DNA of 13,512 nucleotides from CAZKUN01 sp964555935 (GTDB taxonomy: Bacteria > Armatimonadota > Zipacnadia > Zipacnadales > VGFC01): contig CAZKUN010000241.1 of assembly GCA_964555935.1 (NCBI GenBank), positions 1 through 13,512 of the forward strand, in the 5' to 3' direction. Numbering within the stretch: position 1 is the stretch's first letter; each line of letters opens with the position of its first letter. Made by a program: the position numbers and the translations under genes. This document shows positions 1 through 7,001 of the stretch, piece after piece. The notes under the pieces were generated by a model that saw only the letters and a program-made list of their open reading frames with translations, ran no database searches and was not told the origin of the DNA.

Positions 1-1714
1 GTTGCCGGGACAAAGTACGACGATGACGCTCAGACCGTGTCTCCCGACGGCACCAAGATCGCGTTCCGCAGTGATCGGGATGGGAACAGCGAGATCTACG
101 TCATGGACATCAACGGAGACGCGCAGACAAACCTGACCCAGAACGACGCAGTAGACGCGGCGCCCCAGTGGTCGCCCGACGGCACGAAGATCGCGTTTTG
201 CCGGGGCCCTGGCGGGAGGAACGACGATCTCTGGATCATGAACGCCGACGGCACCAATCAGAAACAGCTCACATATGCCGAGGGTGACGTTAGCCCTCCC
301 GACTGGTCGCCCGATGGCGAGTGGATGGCCTTCGAGAACAACCGGGACGGCACCTGGCAGGTTTGGGCCGTAAGGGCCAATGGCGAGGCGGAGACGCAGC
401 TCACGCATGGTGAGAACAACTCCGGACATGCGGCGTATTCTCCGGATGGATCGCAGATTGCGTACATTACCGATGTGGACGGGAGTATTGAGATCTTCGT
501 GATGATGGCCAACGGGAACGCGCAGAGGCAGCTGACCGACGCCAAGGGGAAGGACCTCCGGCCGCGCTGGTCGCCTGATGGGACGAAGATCCTGTTCGAG
601 AGCAACCGGGACGGGAACCCAGAGATCTACGTGATGGATGCCAACGGTGACGGCCAGACGAACCTCTCCCGGAGCGACGCCTCCGACACCGACCGGGAGT
701 GGTCGCCCGATGGGAGACAGATCGCATTCGTGGCCGAGCGAGACGGCAACGCAGAGATCTACGTGATGGATGCCAACGGCGACGACCAAACCAATCTGAC
801 CCTCAACGATGAGGGCCCCGACATCTTGCCGGTGTGGCTAGGTCCGACGGTGCGCCCGCCGGTAGCGACGCTGCCGGTAGTGACGCCGTTGGTGGAGCCG
901 CTGCCAGGAAACAGCCTGATCTGCTTCGTGGTGTACGAGCCAGTCGCTCAGGGGGGGGGCAGTTCCTCATCTGGAAGTGGTCAATCCGGACGGGAGTGGT
1001 CATAGGCGAATCGCAACAGGGCCTGGGGGGGCCGCTTGGCCCGGCGCTGTCCCCGGACCGAACCAAGATCGCGGTCTCCATAGTCCTCGGGCCCAAGCAG
1101 CATGGCACCAGGGATGTATGGGTCATGCAGATCGAGGGCACAGGCCTGCGCAACCTCACGAATAGCCCGGCGGCGGACACTGCCCCGGCATGGTCACCGG
1201 ATGGGATGCGGATCGTGTTCCAACGAATGGACGCCGCCCCCCTCCCAGACATGGATCATGAATGCCGATGGCAGCAGGCAGAAGCGGGTGACCGAAGGGC
1301 GTGAGGCCCAGTTCTCGCCCGACGGCGCCAAGATCGTCTACGTGGCCAACAATGTACAGAAGCGCCAATACGACATCTTCGTCATGGACGCCGACGGAGG
1401 CGGCGCGAGGATGCTGACGGACTCCGGCAGTGGGAGGAATAACCCAACCTGGTCGCCGGATGGCAAGCTCATCGCGTTCACCGACCTGGGCTACTGGGTG
1501 ATGAACGCCGATGGCCTGGGCGCGCGCCGCGTCCCCACCCCCCGCCTCACTTAAGGCGTCCGAGGCGCCGACGTGGTCGCCCGATAGCTCCGAGATCGCC
1601 GTCGGGGGCTATTGCGAAGGCGCGCCCGGACTCTACGCGGTCAACGTCGCGACGGGACAGGTCCGGACCATCATCCAGACTGTTGGTGTACCGAGCGGGC
1701 CGGACTGGCGGTGA
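1..1714 (+). pseudogene. TolB/PD40-type beta-propeller protein, 5' partial, four frameshifts
   Basis: The reading frame is open from base 1, so the true start lies outside the window; the GTG at 37 is internal. The product is a string of PD40/WD40-like blades, each with a W-S-P-D-G-x-x-I-A-F type motif followed by an (I/V)-M-(N/D)-A-(N/D)-G strand. I count eleven such motifs: six before about base 830, then a proline/valine-rich linker (about 840-905), then five more in a second propeller ending in S-G-P-D-W-R and a stop at 1712-1714. The coding frame moves 1 to 2 to 3 to 1 to 2. The changes fall at G9 (951-959), G7 (1025-1031), C6 (1237-1242) and C6 (1538-1543). Removing one base from each run restores one continuous protein of about 569 residues in the window. 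Such proteins are usually periplasmic or secreted and bind proteins or sugars. True TolB is shorter and has a separate N-terminal domain, so the symbol tolB is not justified. Sequencing error and gene decay both fit. Confidence 0.85.
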
Positions 1715-1771
1715 AGGAGAATGCGGCGGGTCGGATACTTCGATCTCGTATTCGGCCCTTCCGACGGCGAT

Positions 1772-1831
1772 GCGAGCTGGAAGCTCGCGGTCCAAGACCG
1801 CAACGGGGTCGAGGTTGAAACCCCTCCTACA
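1772..1831. repeat. Cluster of three small hairpins in a convergent gap
   Basis: The gap 1715-1841 lies between the ends of the propeller gene (+) and the URO-D gene (-). It holds GCGAGCT/AGCTCGC with a GGA loop (1772-1778/1782-1788), overlapping GCGGTC/GACCGC with a CAA loop (1787-1792/1796-1801), and GGGGT/ACCCC (1805-1809/1820-1824) followed shortly by CTACA (1827-1831). They may act as bidirectional terminators or as REP-like palindromes. They resemble the CTACG-tailed hairpins elsewhere in this window. Confidence 0.55.
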
Positions 1832-1841
1832 GTGGACGGCG

Positions 1842-2965
1842 CTAGTACGTGCCGAACTCGCGGCCGGCGTCGAGCATGGCGCGGACGTTTTCGGGCGTGG
1901 CGGTCACGCCGATGGAGTGGCTGGAGCCGAGGATGAAGCCGCCGCCGGACATGCAGGCCTCGCAGGCGCGGGCGGTCTCATCGCGGATCTGTTCGGGCGT
2001 GTTGACCACGAGATTGTGACACGACACGCCGCCCCAGAGCGTCATGCGATCACCGATGGTGGCTTTGAGATCGGGCAAGCTCTCCTCGGGCTGGATGGCC
2101 TGGTAGGCGTCGAAGCCCGTGTCGGCGAGGTCGGACCAGATGGGCGTCAGGACGCCGCATGAGTGGAACATCATCGGCAGCCCCGCCGCGTGGGACGCGG
2201 CGGCCTGGGCCTGGTAGCCGGGCACGAAGAGATCGCGGAAGCGCTGAGGGCTCATGAACGGCCCCGAGTTGAAACCGAGATCCTCGCCGGCGCAGAGCCC
2301 ATCAAGACCCTTGGACTTCCAGTAGGCCGCAATCTTGCCGACCGCCTCGGCGCGGTTCAGGCGTCCGTCGCGGACGCCGTCAGGATTCTCGACGAGGGAC
2401 ATGAGCCACGGCTCAACCCAGAGCGCCGATGGGTACGGCAGGCCGACGGGGCCAGTGCTCGGGCCGATCCAGATGAAGTGCGTGTCGCCCAACTCGGCGA
2501 CGACGTGGTGGACGACCTCGAGTTCGGATTCAGTCGGAATGCGGATGCCATCGACGATCTCGGCGGGGTCGTCGTACGCCGGTCCGCCCGACGGCGCCTC
2601 CAGGATCATGATGTCGTGGGTCTGCTCGCTGTAGCGATAGACGCCCCCCAGTCGTCCGTCCACGTCAGGTCATCGATCTGCGTCAGAGGCGGGAAGACGC
2701 GGTCCTTGTCCGGCACGAGATCGACCCTCACCATGTCAAAGCCCAACTCGACCGAGAGATCGACGGCGTCGCGCTTCATTGACTCGACGACCTCGTCGCG
2801 CCGCCCCTGCCAGAAGGCCTCTATGTACTGGCGCTTGCCGCGATGGTATGACTTGCGGCCGAAGAGTTTCTCAATGACGGCGTAGTCGATGGCGAACTCG
2901 CCGGTCGGGACGCGATCGGGTTCCTGGTGAGCGAGGGTTGCGAGGACGCGTTCTTTGGAGGTCAT
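1842..2965 (-). pseudogene. Uroporphyrinogen decarboxylase-like (URO-D/MtaA family) protein, one frameshift
   Basis: The start is the ATG at 2965-2963 (product begins M-T-S-K-E-R-V-L-A-T-L), with GGAG seven bases upstream (2973-2976 on the minus strand). The N-terminal part continues to W-T-D-D-W-G at about 2650. The rest reads in another frame from G-G-V-Y-R-Y-S to the stop at 1842. The change lies in a six-base run (2644-2649, G on the coding strand); one extra G would join the halves into about 374 residues, normal for the family. The conserved H-S-C-G (codons about 2154-2165) matches the zinc-binding H-x-C of MtaA/CmuA corrinoid methyltransferases and is not a feature of haem-pathway HemE. 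Near the C terminus, G-S-S-H-S-I-G lies before T-P-E-N, where MtaA-type proteins have a third ligand, Cys. The members of this group found in sugar-degrading bacteria have no settled reaction; demethylation is an inference. The gene is divergent from the Nramp-like gene. Confidence 0.85.
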
Positions 2966-3089
2966 CTGATGGCTCCGGCCTGCTGGTGTGATAGCTGGAT
3001 GAATTAGGCGCGAGGGCGGCGGAGACCTTTCAAGGATAACCGCGCCGGAGTCCGGAACCTGCGGGCGACGATTATTGGGAGGGATTTGG
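2966..3089. promoter_or_regulatory. Divergent intergenic region with presumed back-to-back promoters
   Basis: This 124-base gap separates the starts of the URO-D-like gene (-) and the Nramp-like gene (+), so promoters for both should lie here. I see no convincing -35/-10 pair on either strand. GGCGCG near 3007 and CGCGCC near 3041 could pair over a long loop. The call rests on gene orientation. Confidence 0.35.
3077..3084 (+). promoter_or_regulatory. Ribosome binding site deciding the Nramp-like start
   Basis: GGGAGGGA ends five bases before the ATG at 3090. This favours 3090 over the in-frame TTG at 3075, which overlaps the site itself. Confidence 0.75.
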
Positions 3090-4355
3090 ATGAAGTTCAC
3101 GGATCGGCTCAGGCGCGTGGGACCGGCGTTCATCGTGGGAGCGGTGATCATCGGGCCGGGAAGCTTGTCGCTGTTCTCGAAGATGGGATCGAAGTACGGG
3201 TACCAGCTTCTGTGGCTGAGCCTGCTGGCGGGCGCGATGATGGCGGGGTTCATCGGCCTGTTCATGCGGTTTGGCGTGTACTGCGATGACACGTTCTTAG
3301 GCCTGACGGCCAAGAAACTGGGACGCAAGTATGCGGCGGTGACGGGCGTGAGCGTCTCGCTGGTGAGCACGATCTTCCAGTTTGGGAACTGCCTGGGCGT
3401 GACGGCCGCGCTGGGGCTGGTTCTGCCGGGCGTGCCGGAGATCGTCTGGCCCGTGTTCTTCACGGTGAGTTCGATCCTATTCCTGTTCGGGTTCAAGGTG
3501 ATCTACAAGGTCCTGGAACGCATGATGCAGGCCTTCCTCGTGCTGATGCTGGGCGCGTTCATCGCGAATCTCGTGATCGCGAAGCCGGATGTGGGGGGAA
3601 TCGTGACGGGCCTCGTGCCGACGCTTCCGGCGAACGTCAACTGGCTGGAAGTGGGCGGCCTCATCGCGACGACGTTCGTGCTCGTGGGAGCATCGTTTCA
3701 GTCGTACCTGGTGAGGGCGAAGGGATGGACGGAGGACGATATGTCGGCCGGCGCGACAGACACGCTGATGGGGTCGATCATCTTCACGCTGATCGGCAGC
3801 GTCATCATGATGACCGCGGCGAGCGTGCTGTATCCGGATAAGGAAGTCAAGGACGCGGCGGACATGGCGGAGCAACTCGGCGGCGTGTTCGGCAGCTCGG
3901 CCAAGTACATCTTCTGCGCGGGGTTCTGGGCGGCGGCATACTCGAGCTTCATCAGCAACTCGCTGATCGGCGGCGTGCATCTGTGTGATGGGTTGGGCTT
4001 GAGCGAGGACGGCGGGGATGAGCCGAAGCCGCTGCTGGAGCAGAAGTGGACGAAAATCTTCGCGACGGGCGTGCTGCTGGTTGGGATGATCACCGCGATC
4101 GCCATTCTGCTGACGGCGCCGACGAATGGCGAGAGCGATATCAAGGTGACGGCCATCATGCTGGCGCAGGCGGTGACGCTGCTGGCGATCCCGCTGGCTG
4201 CGGTCGCCGCGGTGCTCGTCCTCTTCGATGCGAAGGCGACGAAGGACCGGCCGCTCGCGCCGTGGGCGAAGGGTTTCGTGGTGTTCGGCGTGGTGCTGCT
4301 GCTGGCGAACGTAGTGATGACGGCTGTGAAGCTGTGGCCGAAGGTCTTCGGGTAA
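3090..4355 (+). CDS. Nramp (SLC11)-fold transporter with non-canonical metal site
   Basis: This is a 421-residue, strongly hydrophobic integral membrane protein with about eleven predicted helices, as in the Nramp/LeuT fold. The N terminus (R-R-V-G-P-A-F-I-V-G-A-V-I-I-G-P-G-S, then G-Y-Q-L-L-W near residue 37) follows the family pattern. However, TM1 has G22-P23-G24-S25 where Mn/Fe transporters have D-P-G-N. TM6 has G-A-S-F-Q-S-Y (200-206) where they have G-A-x-V-M-P-H, so both parts of the classical divalent metal site are replaced. A cytoplasmic loop near 310 is acidic. In the family, loss of Asp and of Met-Pro-His is associated with altered or lost transition-metal selectivity (compare the Nramp-related Mg transporters), so substrate is open. 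The ATG is chosen by its strong ribosome binding site. A hairpin downstream (4449-4471) may end the transcript. The neighbours are carbohydrate genes, so a link to sugar or cofactor metabolism is possible but unproven. Confidence 0.88.
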   Translation: MKFTDRLRRVGPAFIVGAVIIGPGSLSLFSKMGSKYGYQLLWLSLLAGAMMAGFIGLFMRFGVYCDDTFLGLTAKKLGRKYAAVTGVSVSLVSTIFQFGNCLGVTAALGLVLPGVPEIVWPVFFTVSSILFLFGFKVIYKVLERMMQAFLVLMLGAFIANLVIAKPDVGGIVTGLVPTLPANVNWLEVGGLIATTFVLVGASFQSYLVRAKGWTEDDMSAGATDTLMGSIIFTLIGSVIMMTAASVLYPDKEVKDAADMAEQLGGVFGSSAKYIFCAGFWAAAYSSFISNSLIGGVHLCDGLGLSEDGGDEPKPLLEQKWTKIFATGVLLVGMITAIAILLTAPTNGESDIKVTAIMLAQAVTLLAIPLAAVAAVLVLFDAKATKDRPLAPWAKGFVVFGVVLLLANVVMTAVKLWPKVFG

Positions 4356-4376
4356 CGGCACAGGCAACGAAAGCGG

Positions 4377-4408
4377 GAAGACTCGAAGACCCGAAGAACG
4401 GCGAAGAC
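4377..4408 (+). repeat. Short GAAGA(C/A) direct repeats
   Basis: GAAGAC, GAAGAC, GAAGAA and GAAGAC start at 4377, 4385, 4393 and 4403 (spacing 8, 8, 10) just after the Nramp-like stop. No function can be assigned. Confidence 0.45.
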
Positions 4409-4448
4409 TGGTGACGGAATACGGCGACGGTATGCCGGCTGGAAGCGT

Positions 4449-4471
4449 GGAAACTCAGACACCGAGTTTCC
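4449..4471 (+). terminator. Hairpin downstream of the Nramp-like gene
   Basis: GGAAACTC (4449-4456) pairs perfectly with GAGTTTCC (4464-4471) around a seven-base loop. No T-run follows, so Rho-independent termination is uncertain; a REP-like or RNA-stabilising role is also possible. Confidence 0.45.
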
Positions 4472-4489
4472 CTGGTCCTGTCAACGGCA

Positions 4490-4514
4490 GGGCGCAGTGA
4501 ATTGCGCCCCTACG
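4490..4514. repeat. Palindromic element with CTACG tail, copy 1
   Basis: GGGCGCA (4490-4496) and TGCGCCC (4503-4509) form a perfect 7-bp stem with a six-base loop, and CTACG follows directly (4510-4514). It lies only 17 bases before the hydrolase ATG, so it would form in the mRNA leader if transcription starts upstream of it. Confidence 0.6.
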
Positions 4515-4517
4515 AAG

Positions 4518-4526
4518 TAAGAGAGG
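4518..4526 (+). promoter_or_regulatory. Ribosome binding site deciding the hydrolase start
   Basis: TAAGAGAGG ends five bases before the ATG at 4532. The in-frame TTG at 4502 lies inside the palindrome and has no comparable site, so 4532 is preferred. Confidence 0.65.
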
Positions 4527-4531
4527 CATTC

Positions 4532-6814
4532 ATGCTTGCGCTCATCATTGTTGGTGGTGCGATCTGTGGACAGGAGGCGGTTCAGGTGACATGTGAGGCG
4601 CCGTGTCATGTCTTCATGGTGGGGGAAGCGGTTGAGTTTGCGTGTGAGGGCGAGGTGGAGGTGACTGACTACGACGGCGAGGTGGTGTGGGAGGGCACGG
4701 CTGATGGGCAAATCAGCGTGCCGGACCTGGGGCCGGGGTATTACGAGCTGAACTGCGGTGGGGCGATGGCGACATTTGGGATCATCGCCGCGCGGACGGA
4801 TGAGGACCCGCCGGACGGGCCGCTGGCGGTGGACGGCGCGACGGCCTGGCTGAGTGGCGCGGACCAGCGGGAGCCCATCGCGAAGATGCTGCGACGGATG
4901 GGCATCGGCTGGATGCGCGAGCGGCTGAACTGGGGGCAGGTCAATCCCCAGCAGGGCACGGTCGAGTGGGGGAAGTACCAGACGGTCGCTGACGTGCTCA
5001 GCGCGAACGGCGTGAGGAACTACCAGATCTTCCACGATTCGCCCGGCTGGACGCACCCGGGCAAGGAGACCAGAAACCCCGATGACCTGAGGCACGTGTA
5101 CGAGTTCTGCCGGGATGCGGCGGCGCATTTCGAGGGGGACATCCTCGCGTGGGAGCCGTGGAACGAGCCGGACATCTTCTTCTTCGATCAGCTCGGCGAC
5201 AAGTACTCGGGCATCCAGAAAGCGGCTTACCTGGGATTTAAGGCGGGCAAGCCGGACGTGAACGTCTTGCAGTGCTCGCTCTGTCGAGGGAAGTCGCGGT
5301 TCAGCGATAGCATTTTCGAGAGCGGGATCGCGGATTACTTCGATACATTCAACTTCCACACGTACTCGCCGATCGACGGGTACGTCGAGACGCTGGACAT
5401 GTGGATGGAGATGACGCGGGATTACGGCGTGGAGGAGCGCCCGGTCTGGCTGACGGAGGCGGGGATACGGCTGCAGCACGCGGACGATGAGGATCTCACG
5501 CCCGAGCAAGAACGCGGGCAGGCGGAGTTCGTGCCGAGGTCGTTCGCGATATCGCTGGCGGCGAGCGTGGACAAGCATTTCTTCTTCGTGCTGCCGCATT
5601 ACCCCGAGCGAGGCGTGCAGTTCGGCGCGATGCATCCGGATGCGACTCCGAGACCGGCGCTGCTGGCGATCGCCACCGCGGTGCGGCTGATGGGTGAGGG
5701 CAAGTACCTCGGGAAGCTGGCGATGGAGGCGTGTGAGGGGTACGTGTTCGATAGCGGATCCGAGCGCGTGGCGGTGGTATGGGCGGAGGAGGAGACGGAA
5801 CTGGACTTGCCTATGGAAGACGGCGCGCGGGTGGTGGACGTGGTTGGGCGAGTGGTTGAGGGCGATGCGGGCATCGTGGCGGCCGGGCCGGAGATGCGGT
5901 ACGTGGTGGGGCTGGGCGATGTGGAACTGACGGGCGAGCCGCGCGCGGCGGGAGAGATGCCGGAGCTGGATCCGCACAAGGTCGTGCTCGTGGGCCACAT
6001 CGCGACCGAGGAGATCCACAAGGACCGCAACGCGTATATGGTCCCCGCCGGCGAGCCGGTGCAGTACATGGTGGATGTCTACAACTTCGATGCGGATCAG
6101 TCGACGCGCGGGAGCGTGCGGGTCGAGATGCCCGATGGTTGGACTGCGGATAAGGACGCGGCGGACGTGATGCTCGAGCCGCTGGGGTGGACGACGGTGG
6201 CGTTTGAGCTGATGCCTGCTGCTGCTGCGGACCTCGCGGAGCCGGCGAAGGTGTGGGCGCGCGGCGATTTCGGGGGCAAGGAGACCGCGCCATGTGTCTC
6301 CTACGCCAGGATCGACGTGGCCGCGAGCGAGCCCACGCGGACGCTGGATCTGGAGCTGAACGACGCGGCCCGGTGGGCGAAGAACATCCCGAGCAACGGG
6401 GAGATGGAGATCGAGTCGGGGGATGGGCACGTGAGCTTCCCAATCACGTTCACGGGCCCCGGAGATCGGTGGTGCTACCCCCGGGCGACGTATGCCGACC
6501 CGCAGGACTGGGGCGATTACCAGGGCCTGGCGTATGAGTATCGGCTGACGCCGGTTGAGGCGACCACGAACAGCCGCCTGCAAATCGCGGAGGCGGGAGG
6601 ATCGATGTATGCGGACTTGGCCCATCCGGCGACGGCGGAATGGCGGCGGGTGGTGGTGCTGCTCGGCGACGTGATGTGGGGATCGTACTCGCCTGTCGAC
6701 GAGAACGGGAAGCTGGATACGGATGCGATTGGCCAGGTGACGATCGGGTGCAACACGGAGCTTGATGAGGTGATGCTGGAAGTGAGGAACGTGAGCCTGG
6801 TGGCGTACGACTGA
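4532..6814 (+). CDS. Secreted GH39/GH5-like (clan GH-A) glycoside hydrolase with C-terminal beta domains
   Basis: The product has 760 residues. A short hydrophobic N terminus (M-L-A-L-I-I-V-G-G-A-I-C-G-Q) looks like a signal peptide, though it lacks a basic n-region; the Cys is not in a standard lipobox. Residues about 17-90 form a small beta domain. A TIM barrel spans about 95-395. W-E-P-W-N-E-P-D places the probable acid/base at Glu212, and V-W-L-T-E-A-G the probable nucleophile at Glu309. This pair and spacing fit clan GH-A, nearest GH39 or GH5-like proteins; the exact family cannot be fixed by eye. About 395-620 contains beta-sandwich regions including an NEW3/Ig-like stretch. The last 150 residues (D-R-W-C-Y-P-R onward) look like a carbohydrate-binding jelly roll. 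It follows the Nramp-like gene by 176 bases with hairpins between, so it may have its own promoter. The substrate is unknown. Confidence 0.85.
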   Translation: MLALIIVGGAICGQEAVQVTCEAPCHVFMVGEAVEFACEGEVEVTDYDGEVVWEGTADGQISVPDLGPGYYELNCGGAMATFGIIAARTDEDPPDGPLAVDGATAWLSGADQREPIAKMLRRMGIGWMRERLNWGQVNPQQGTVEWGKYQTVADVLSANGVRNYQIFHDSPGWTHPGKETRNPDDLRHVYEFCRDAAAHFEGDILAWEPWNEPDIFFFDQLGDKYSGIQKAAYLGFKAGKPDVNVLQCSLCRGKSRFSDSIFESGIADYFDTFNFHTYSPIDGYVETLDMWMEMTRDYGVEERPVWLTEAGIRLQHADDEDLTPEQERGQAEFVPRSFAISLAASVDKHFFFVLPHYPERGVQFGAMHPDATPRPALLAIATAVRLMGEGKYLGKLAMEACEGYVFDSGSERVAVVWAEEETELDLPMEDGARVVDVVGRVVEGDAGIVAAGPEMRYVVGLGDVELTGEPRAAGEMPELDPHKVVLVGHIATEEIHKDRNAYMVPAGEPVQYMVDVYNFDADQSTRGSVRVEMPDGWTADKDAADVMLEPLGWTTVAFELMPAAAADLAEPAKVWARGDFGGKETAPCVSYARIDVAASEPTRTLDLELNDAARWAKNIPSNGEMEIESGDGHVSFPITFTGPGDRWCYPRATYADPQDWGDYQGLAYEYRLTPVEATTNSRLQIAEAGGSMYADLAHPATAEWRRVVVLLGDVMWGSYSPVDENGKLDTDAIGQVTIGCNTELDEVMLEVRNVSLVAYD

Positions 6815-6827
6815 ACGGCAACGGCAT

Positions 6828-6844
6828 GCCGGGTGAAACCCGGC
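6828..6844. repeat. Hairpin after the GH39-like gene
   Basis: GCCGGGT (6828-6834) and ACCCGGC (6838-6844) form a perfect 7-bp stem with a GAA loop, starting 13 bases after the hydrolase stop. It could terminate the transcript, but no T-run follows. Its 3' half belongs to a repeat with a second copy at 6901-6923. Confidence 0.55.
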
Positions 6845-6923
6845 GGCCCAGTTAGGCAGCATTGGGCGCAGGGAGAGACGACCACGCGCCGGCCCTGGGC
6901 GGGTGAAAGCCGGGCGGTCCAGT
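6831..6923 (+). repeat. Imperfect direct repeat pair
   Basis: Bases 6831-6852 and 6901-6923 share GGGTGAAA, then C/G-C-C-G-G, then a GG-Y-CCAGT end, differing at a few positions. Both lie in the convergent gap 6815-7001, which has no gene. They look like two decayed copies of one small element. Confidence 0.5.
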
Positions 6924-6930
6924 CCACGGC

Positions 6931-6955
6931 GTCGGGCTGGGAAACCCGACCTACG
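6931..6955. repeat. Palindromic element with CTACG tail, copy 2
   Basis: GTCGGG (6931-6936) pairs with CCCGAC (6945-6950) around an eight-base loop (CTGGGAAA), followed directly by CTACG (6951-6955). It sits between two convergent genes. Confidence 0.6.
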
Positions 6956-6967
6956 GACGGCGAAGGA

Positions 6968-6980
6968 GAGACGCCTGTCC
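6968..6980 (+). repeat. Half-copy of the element at 10891-10914
   Basis: GAGACGCCTGTCC here is identical to 10898-10910, the loop and right arm of another hairpin. The left arm is missing here and the tail reads CATGG rather than CTACG, so this is a degraded or partial copy. Confidence 0.5.
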
Positions 6981-7001
6981 CATGGCGGGAGATGGCGAGG
7001 G

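Noticed and set aside
951..959. Programmed frameshifting at the G9 run
   Set aside because: Three further shifts of the same sign at ordinary G/C runs in the same gene make error or decay a simpler explanation.
2163..2885. A 240-residue plus-strand frame over the URO-D gene
   Set aside because: It is a shadow of the minus-strand gene, with no recognisable motif and no ribosome binding site.
2966..3496. Extension of the URO-D frame upstream of 2965
   Set aside because: It runs antisense through the transporter gene; the ATG at 2965 has a ribosome binding site and matches the family N terminus.
4449..4471. Considered a firm Rho-independent terminator
   Set aside because: The stem is perfect, but no T-run follows, so it is kept only as a tentative terminator.
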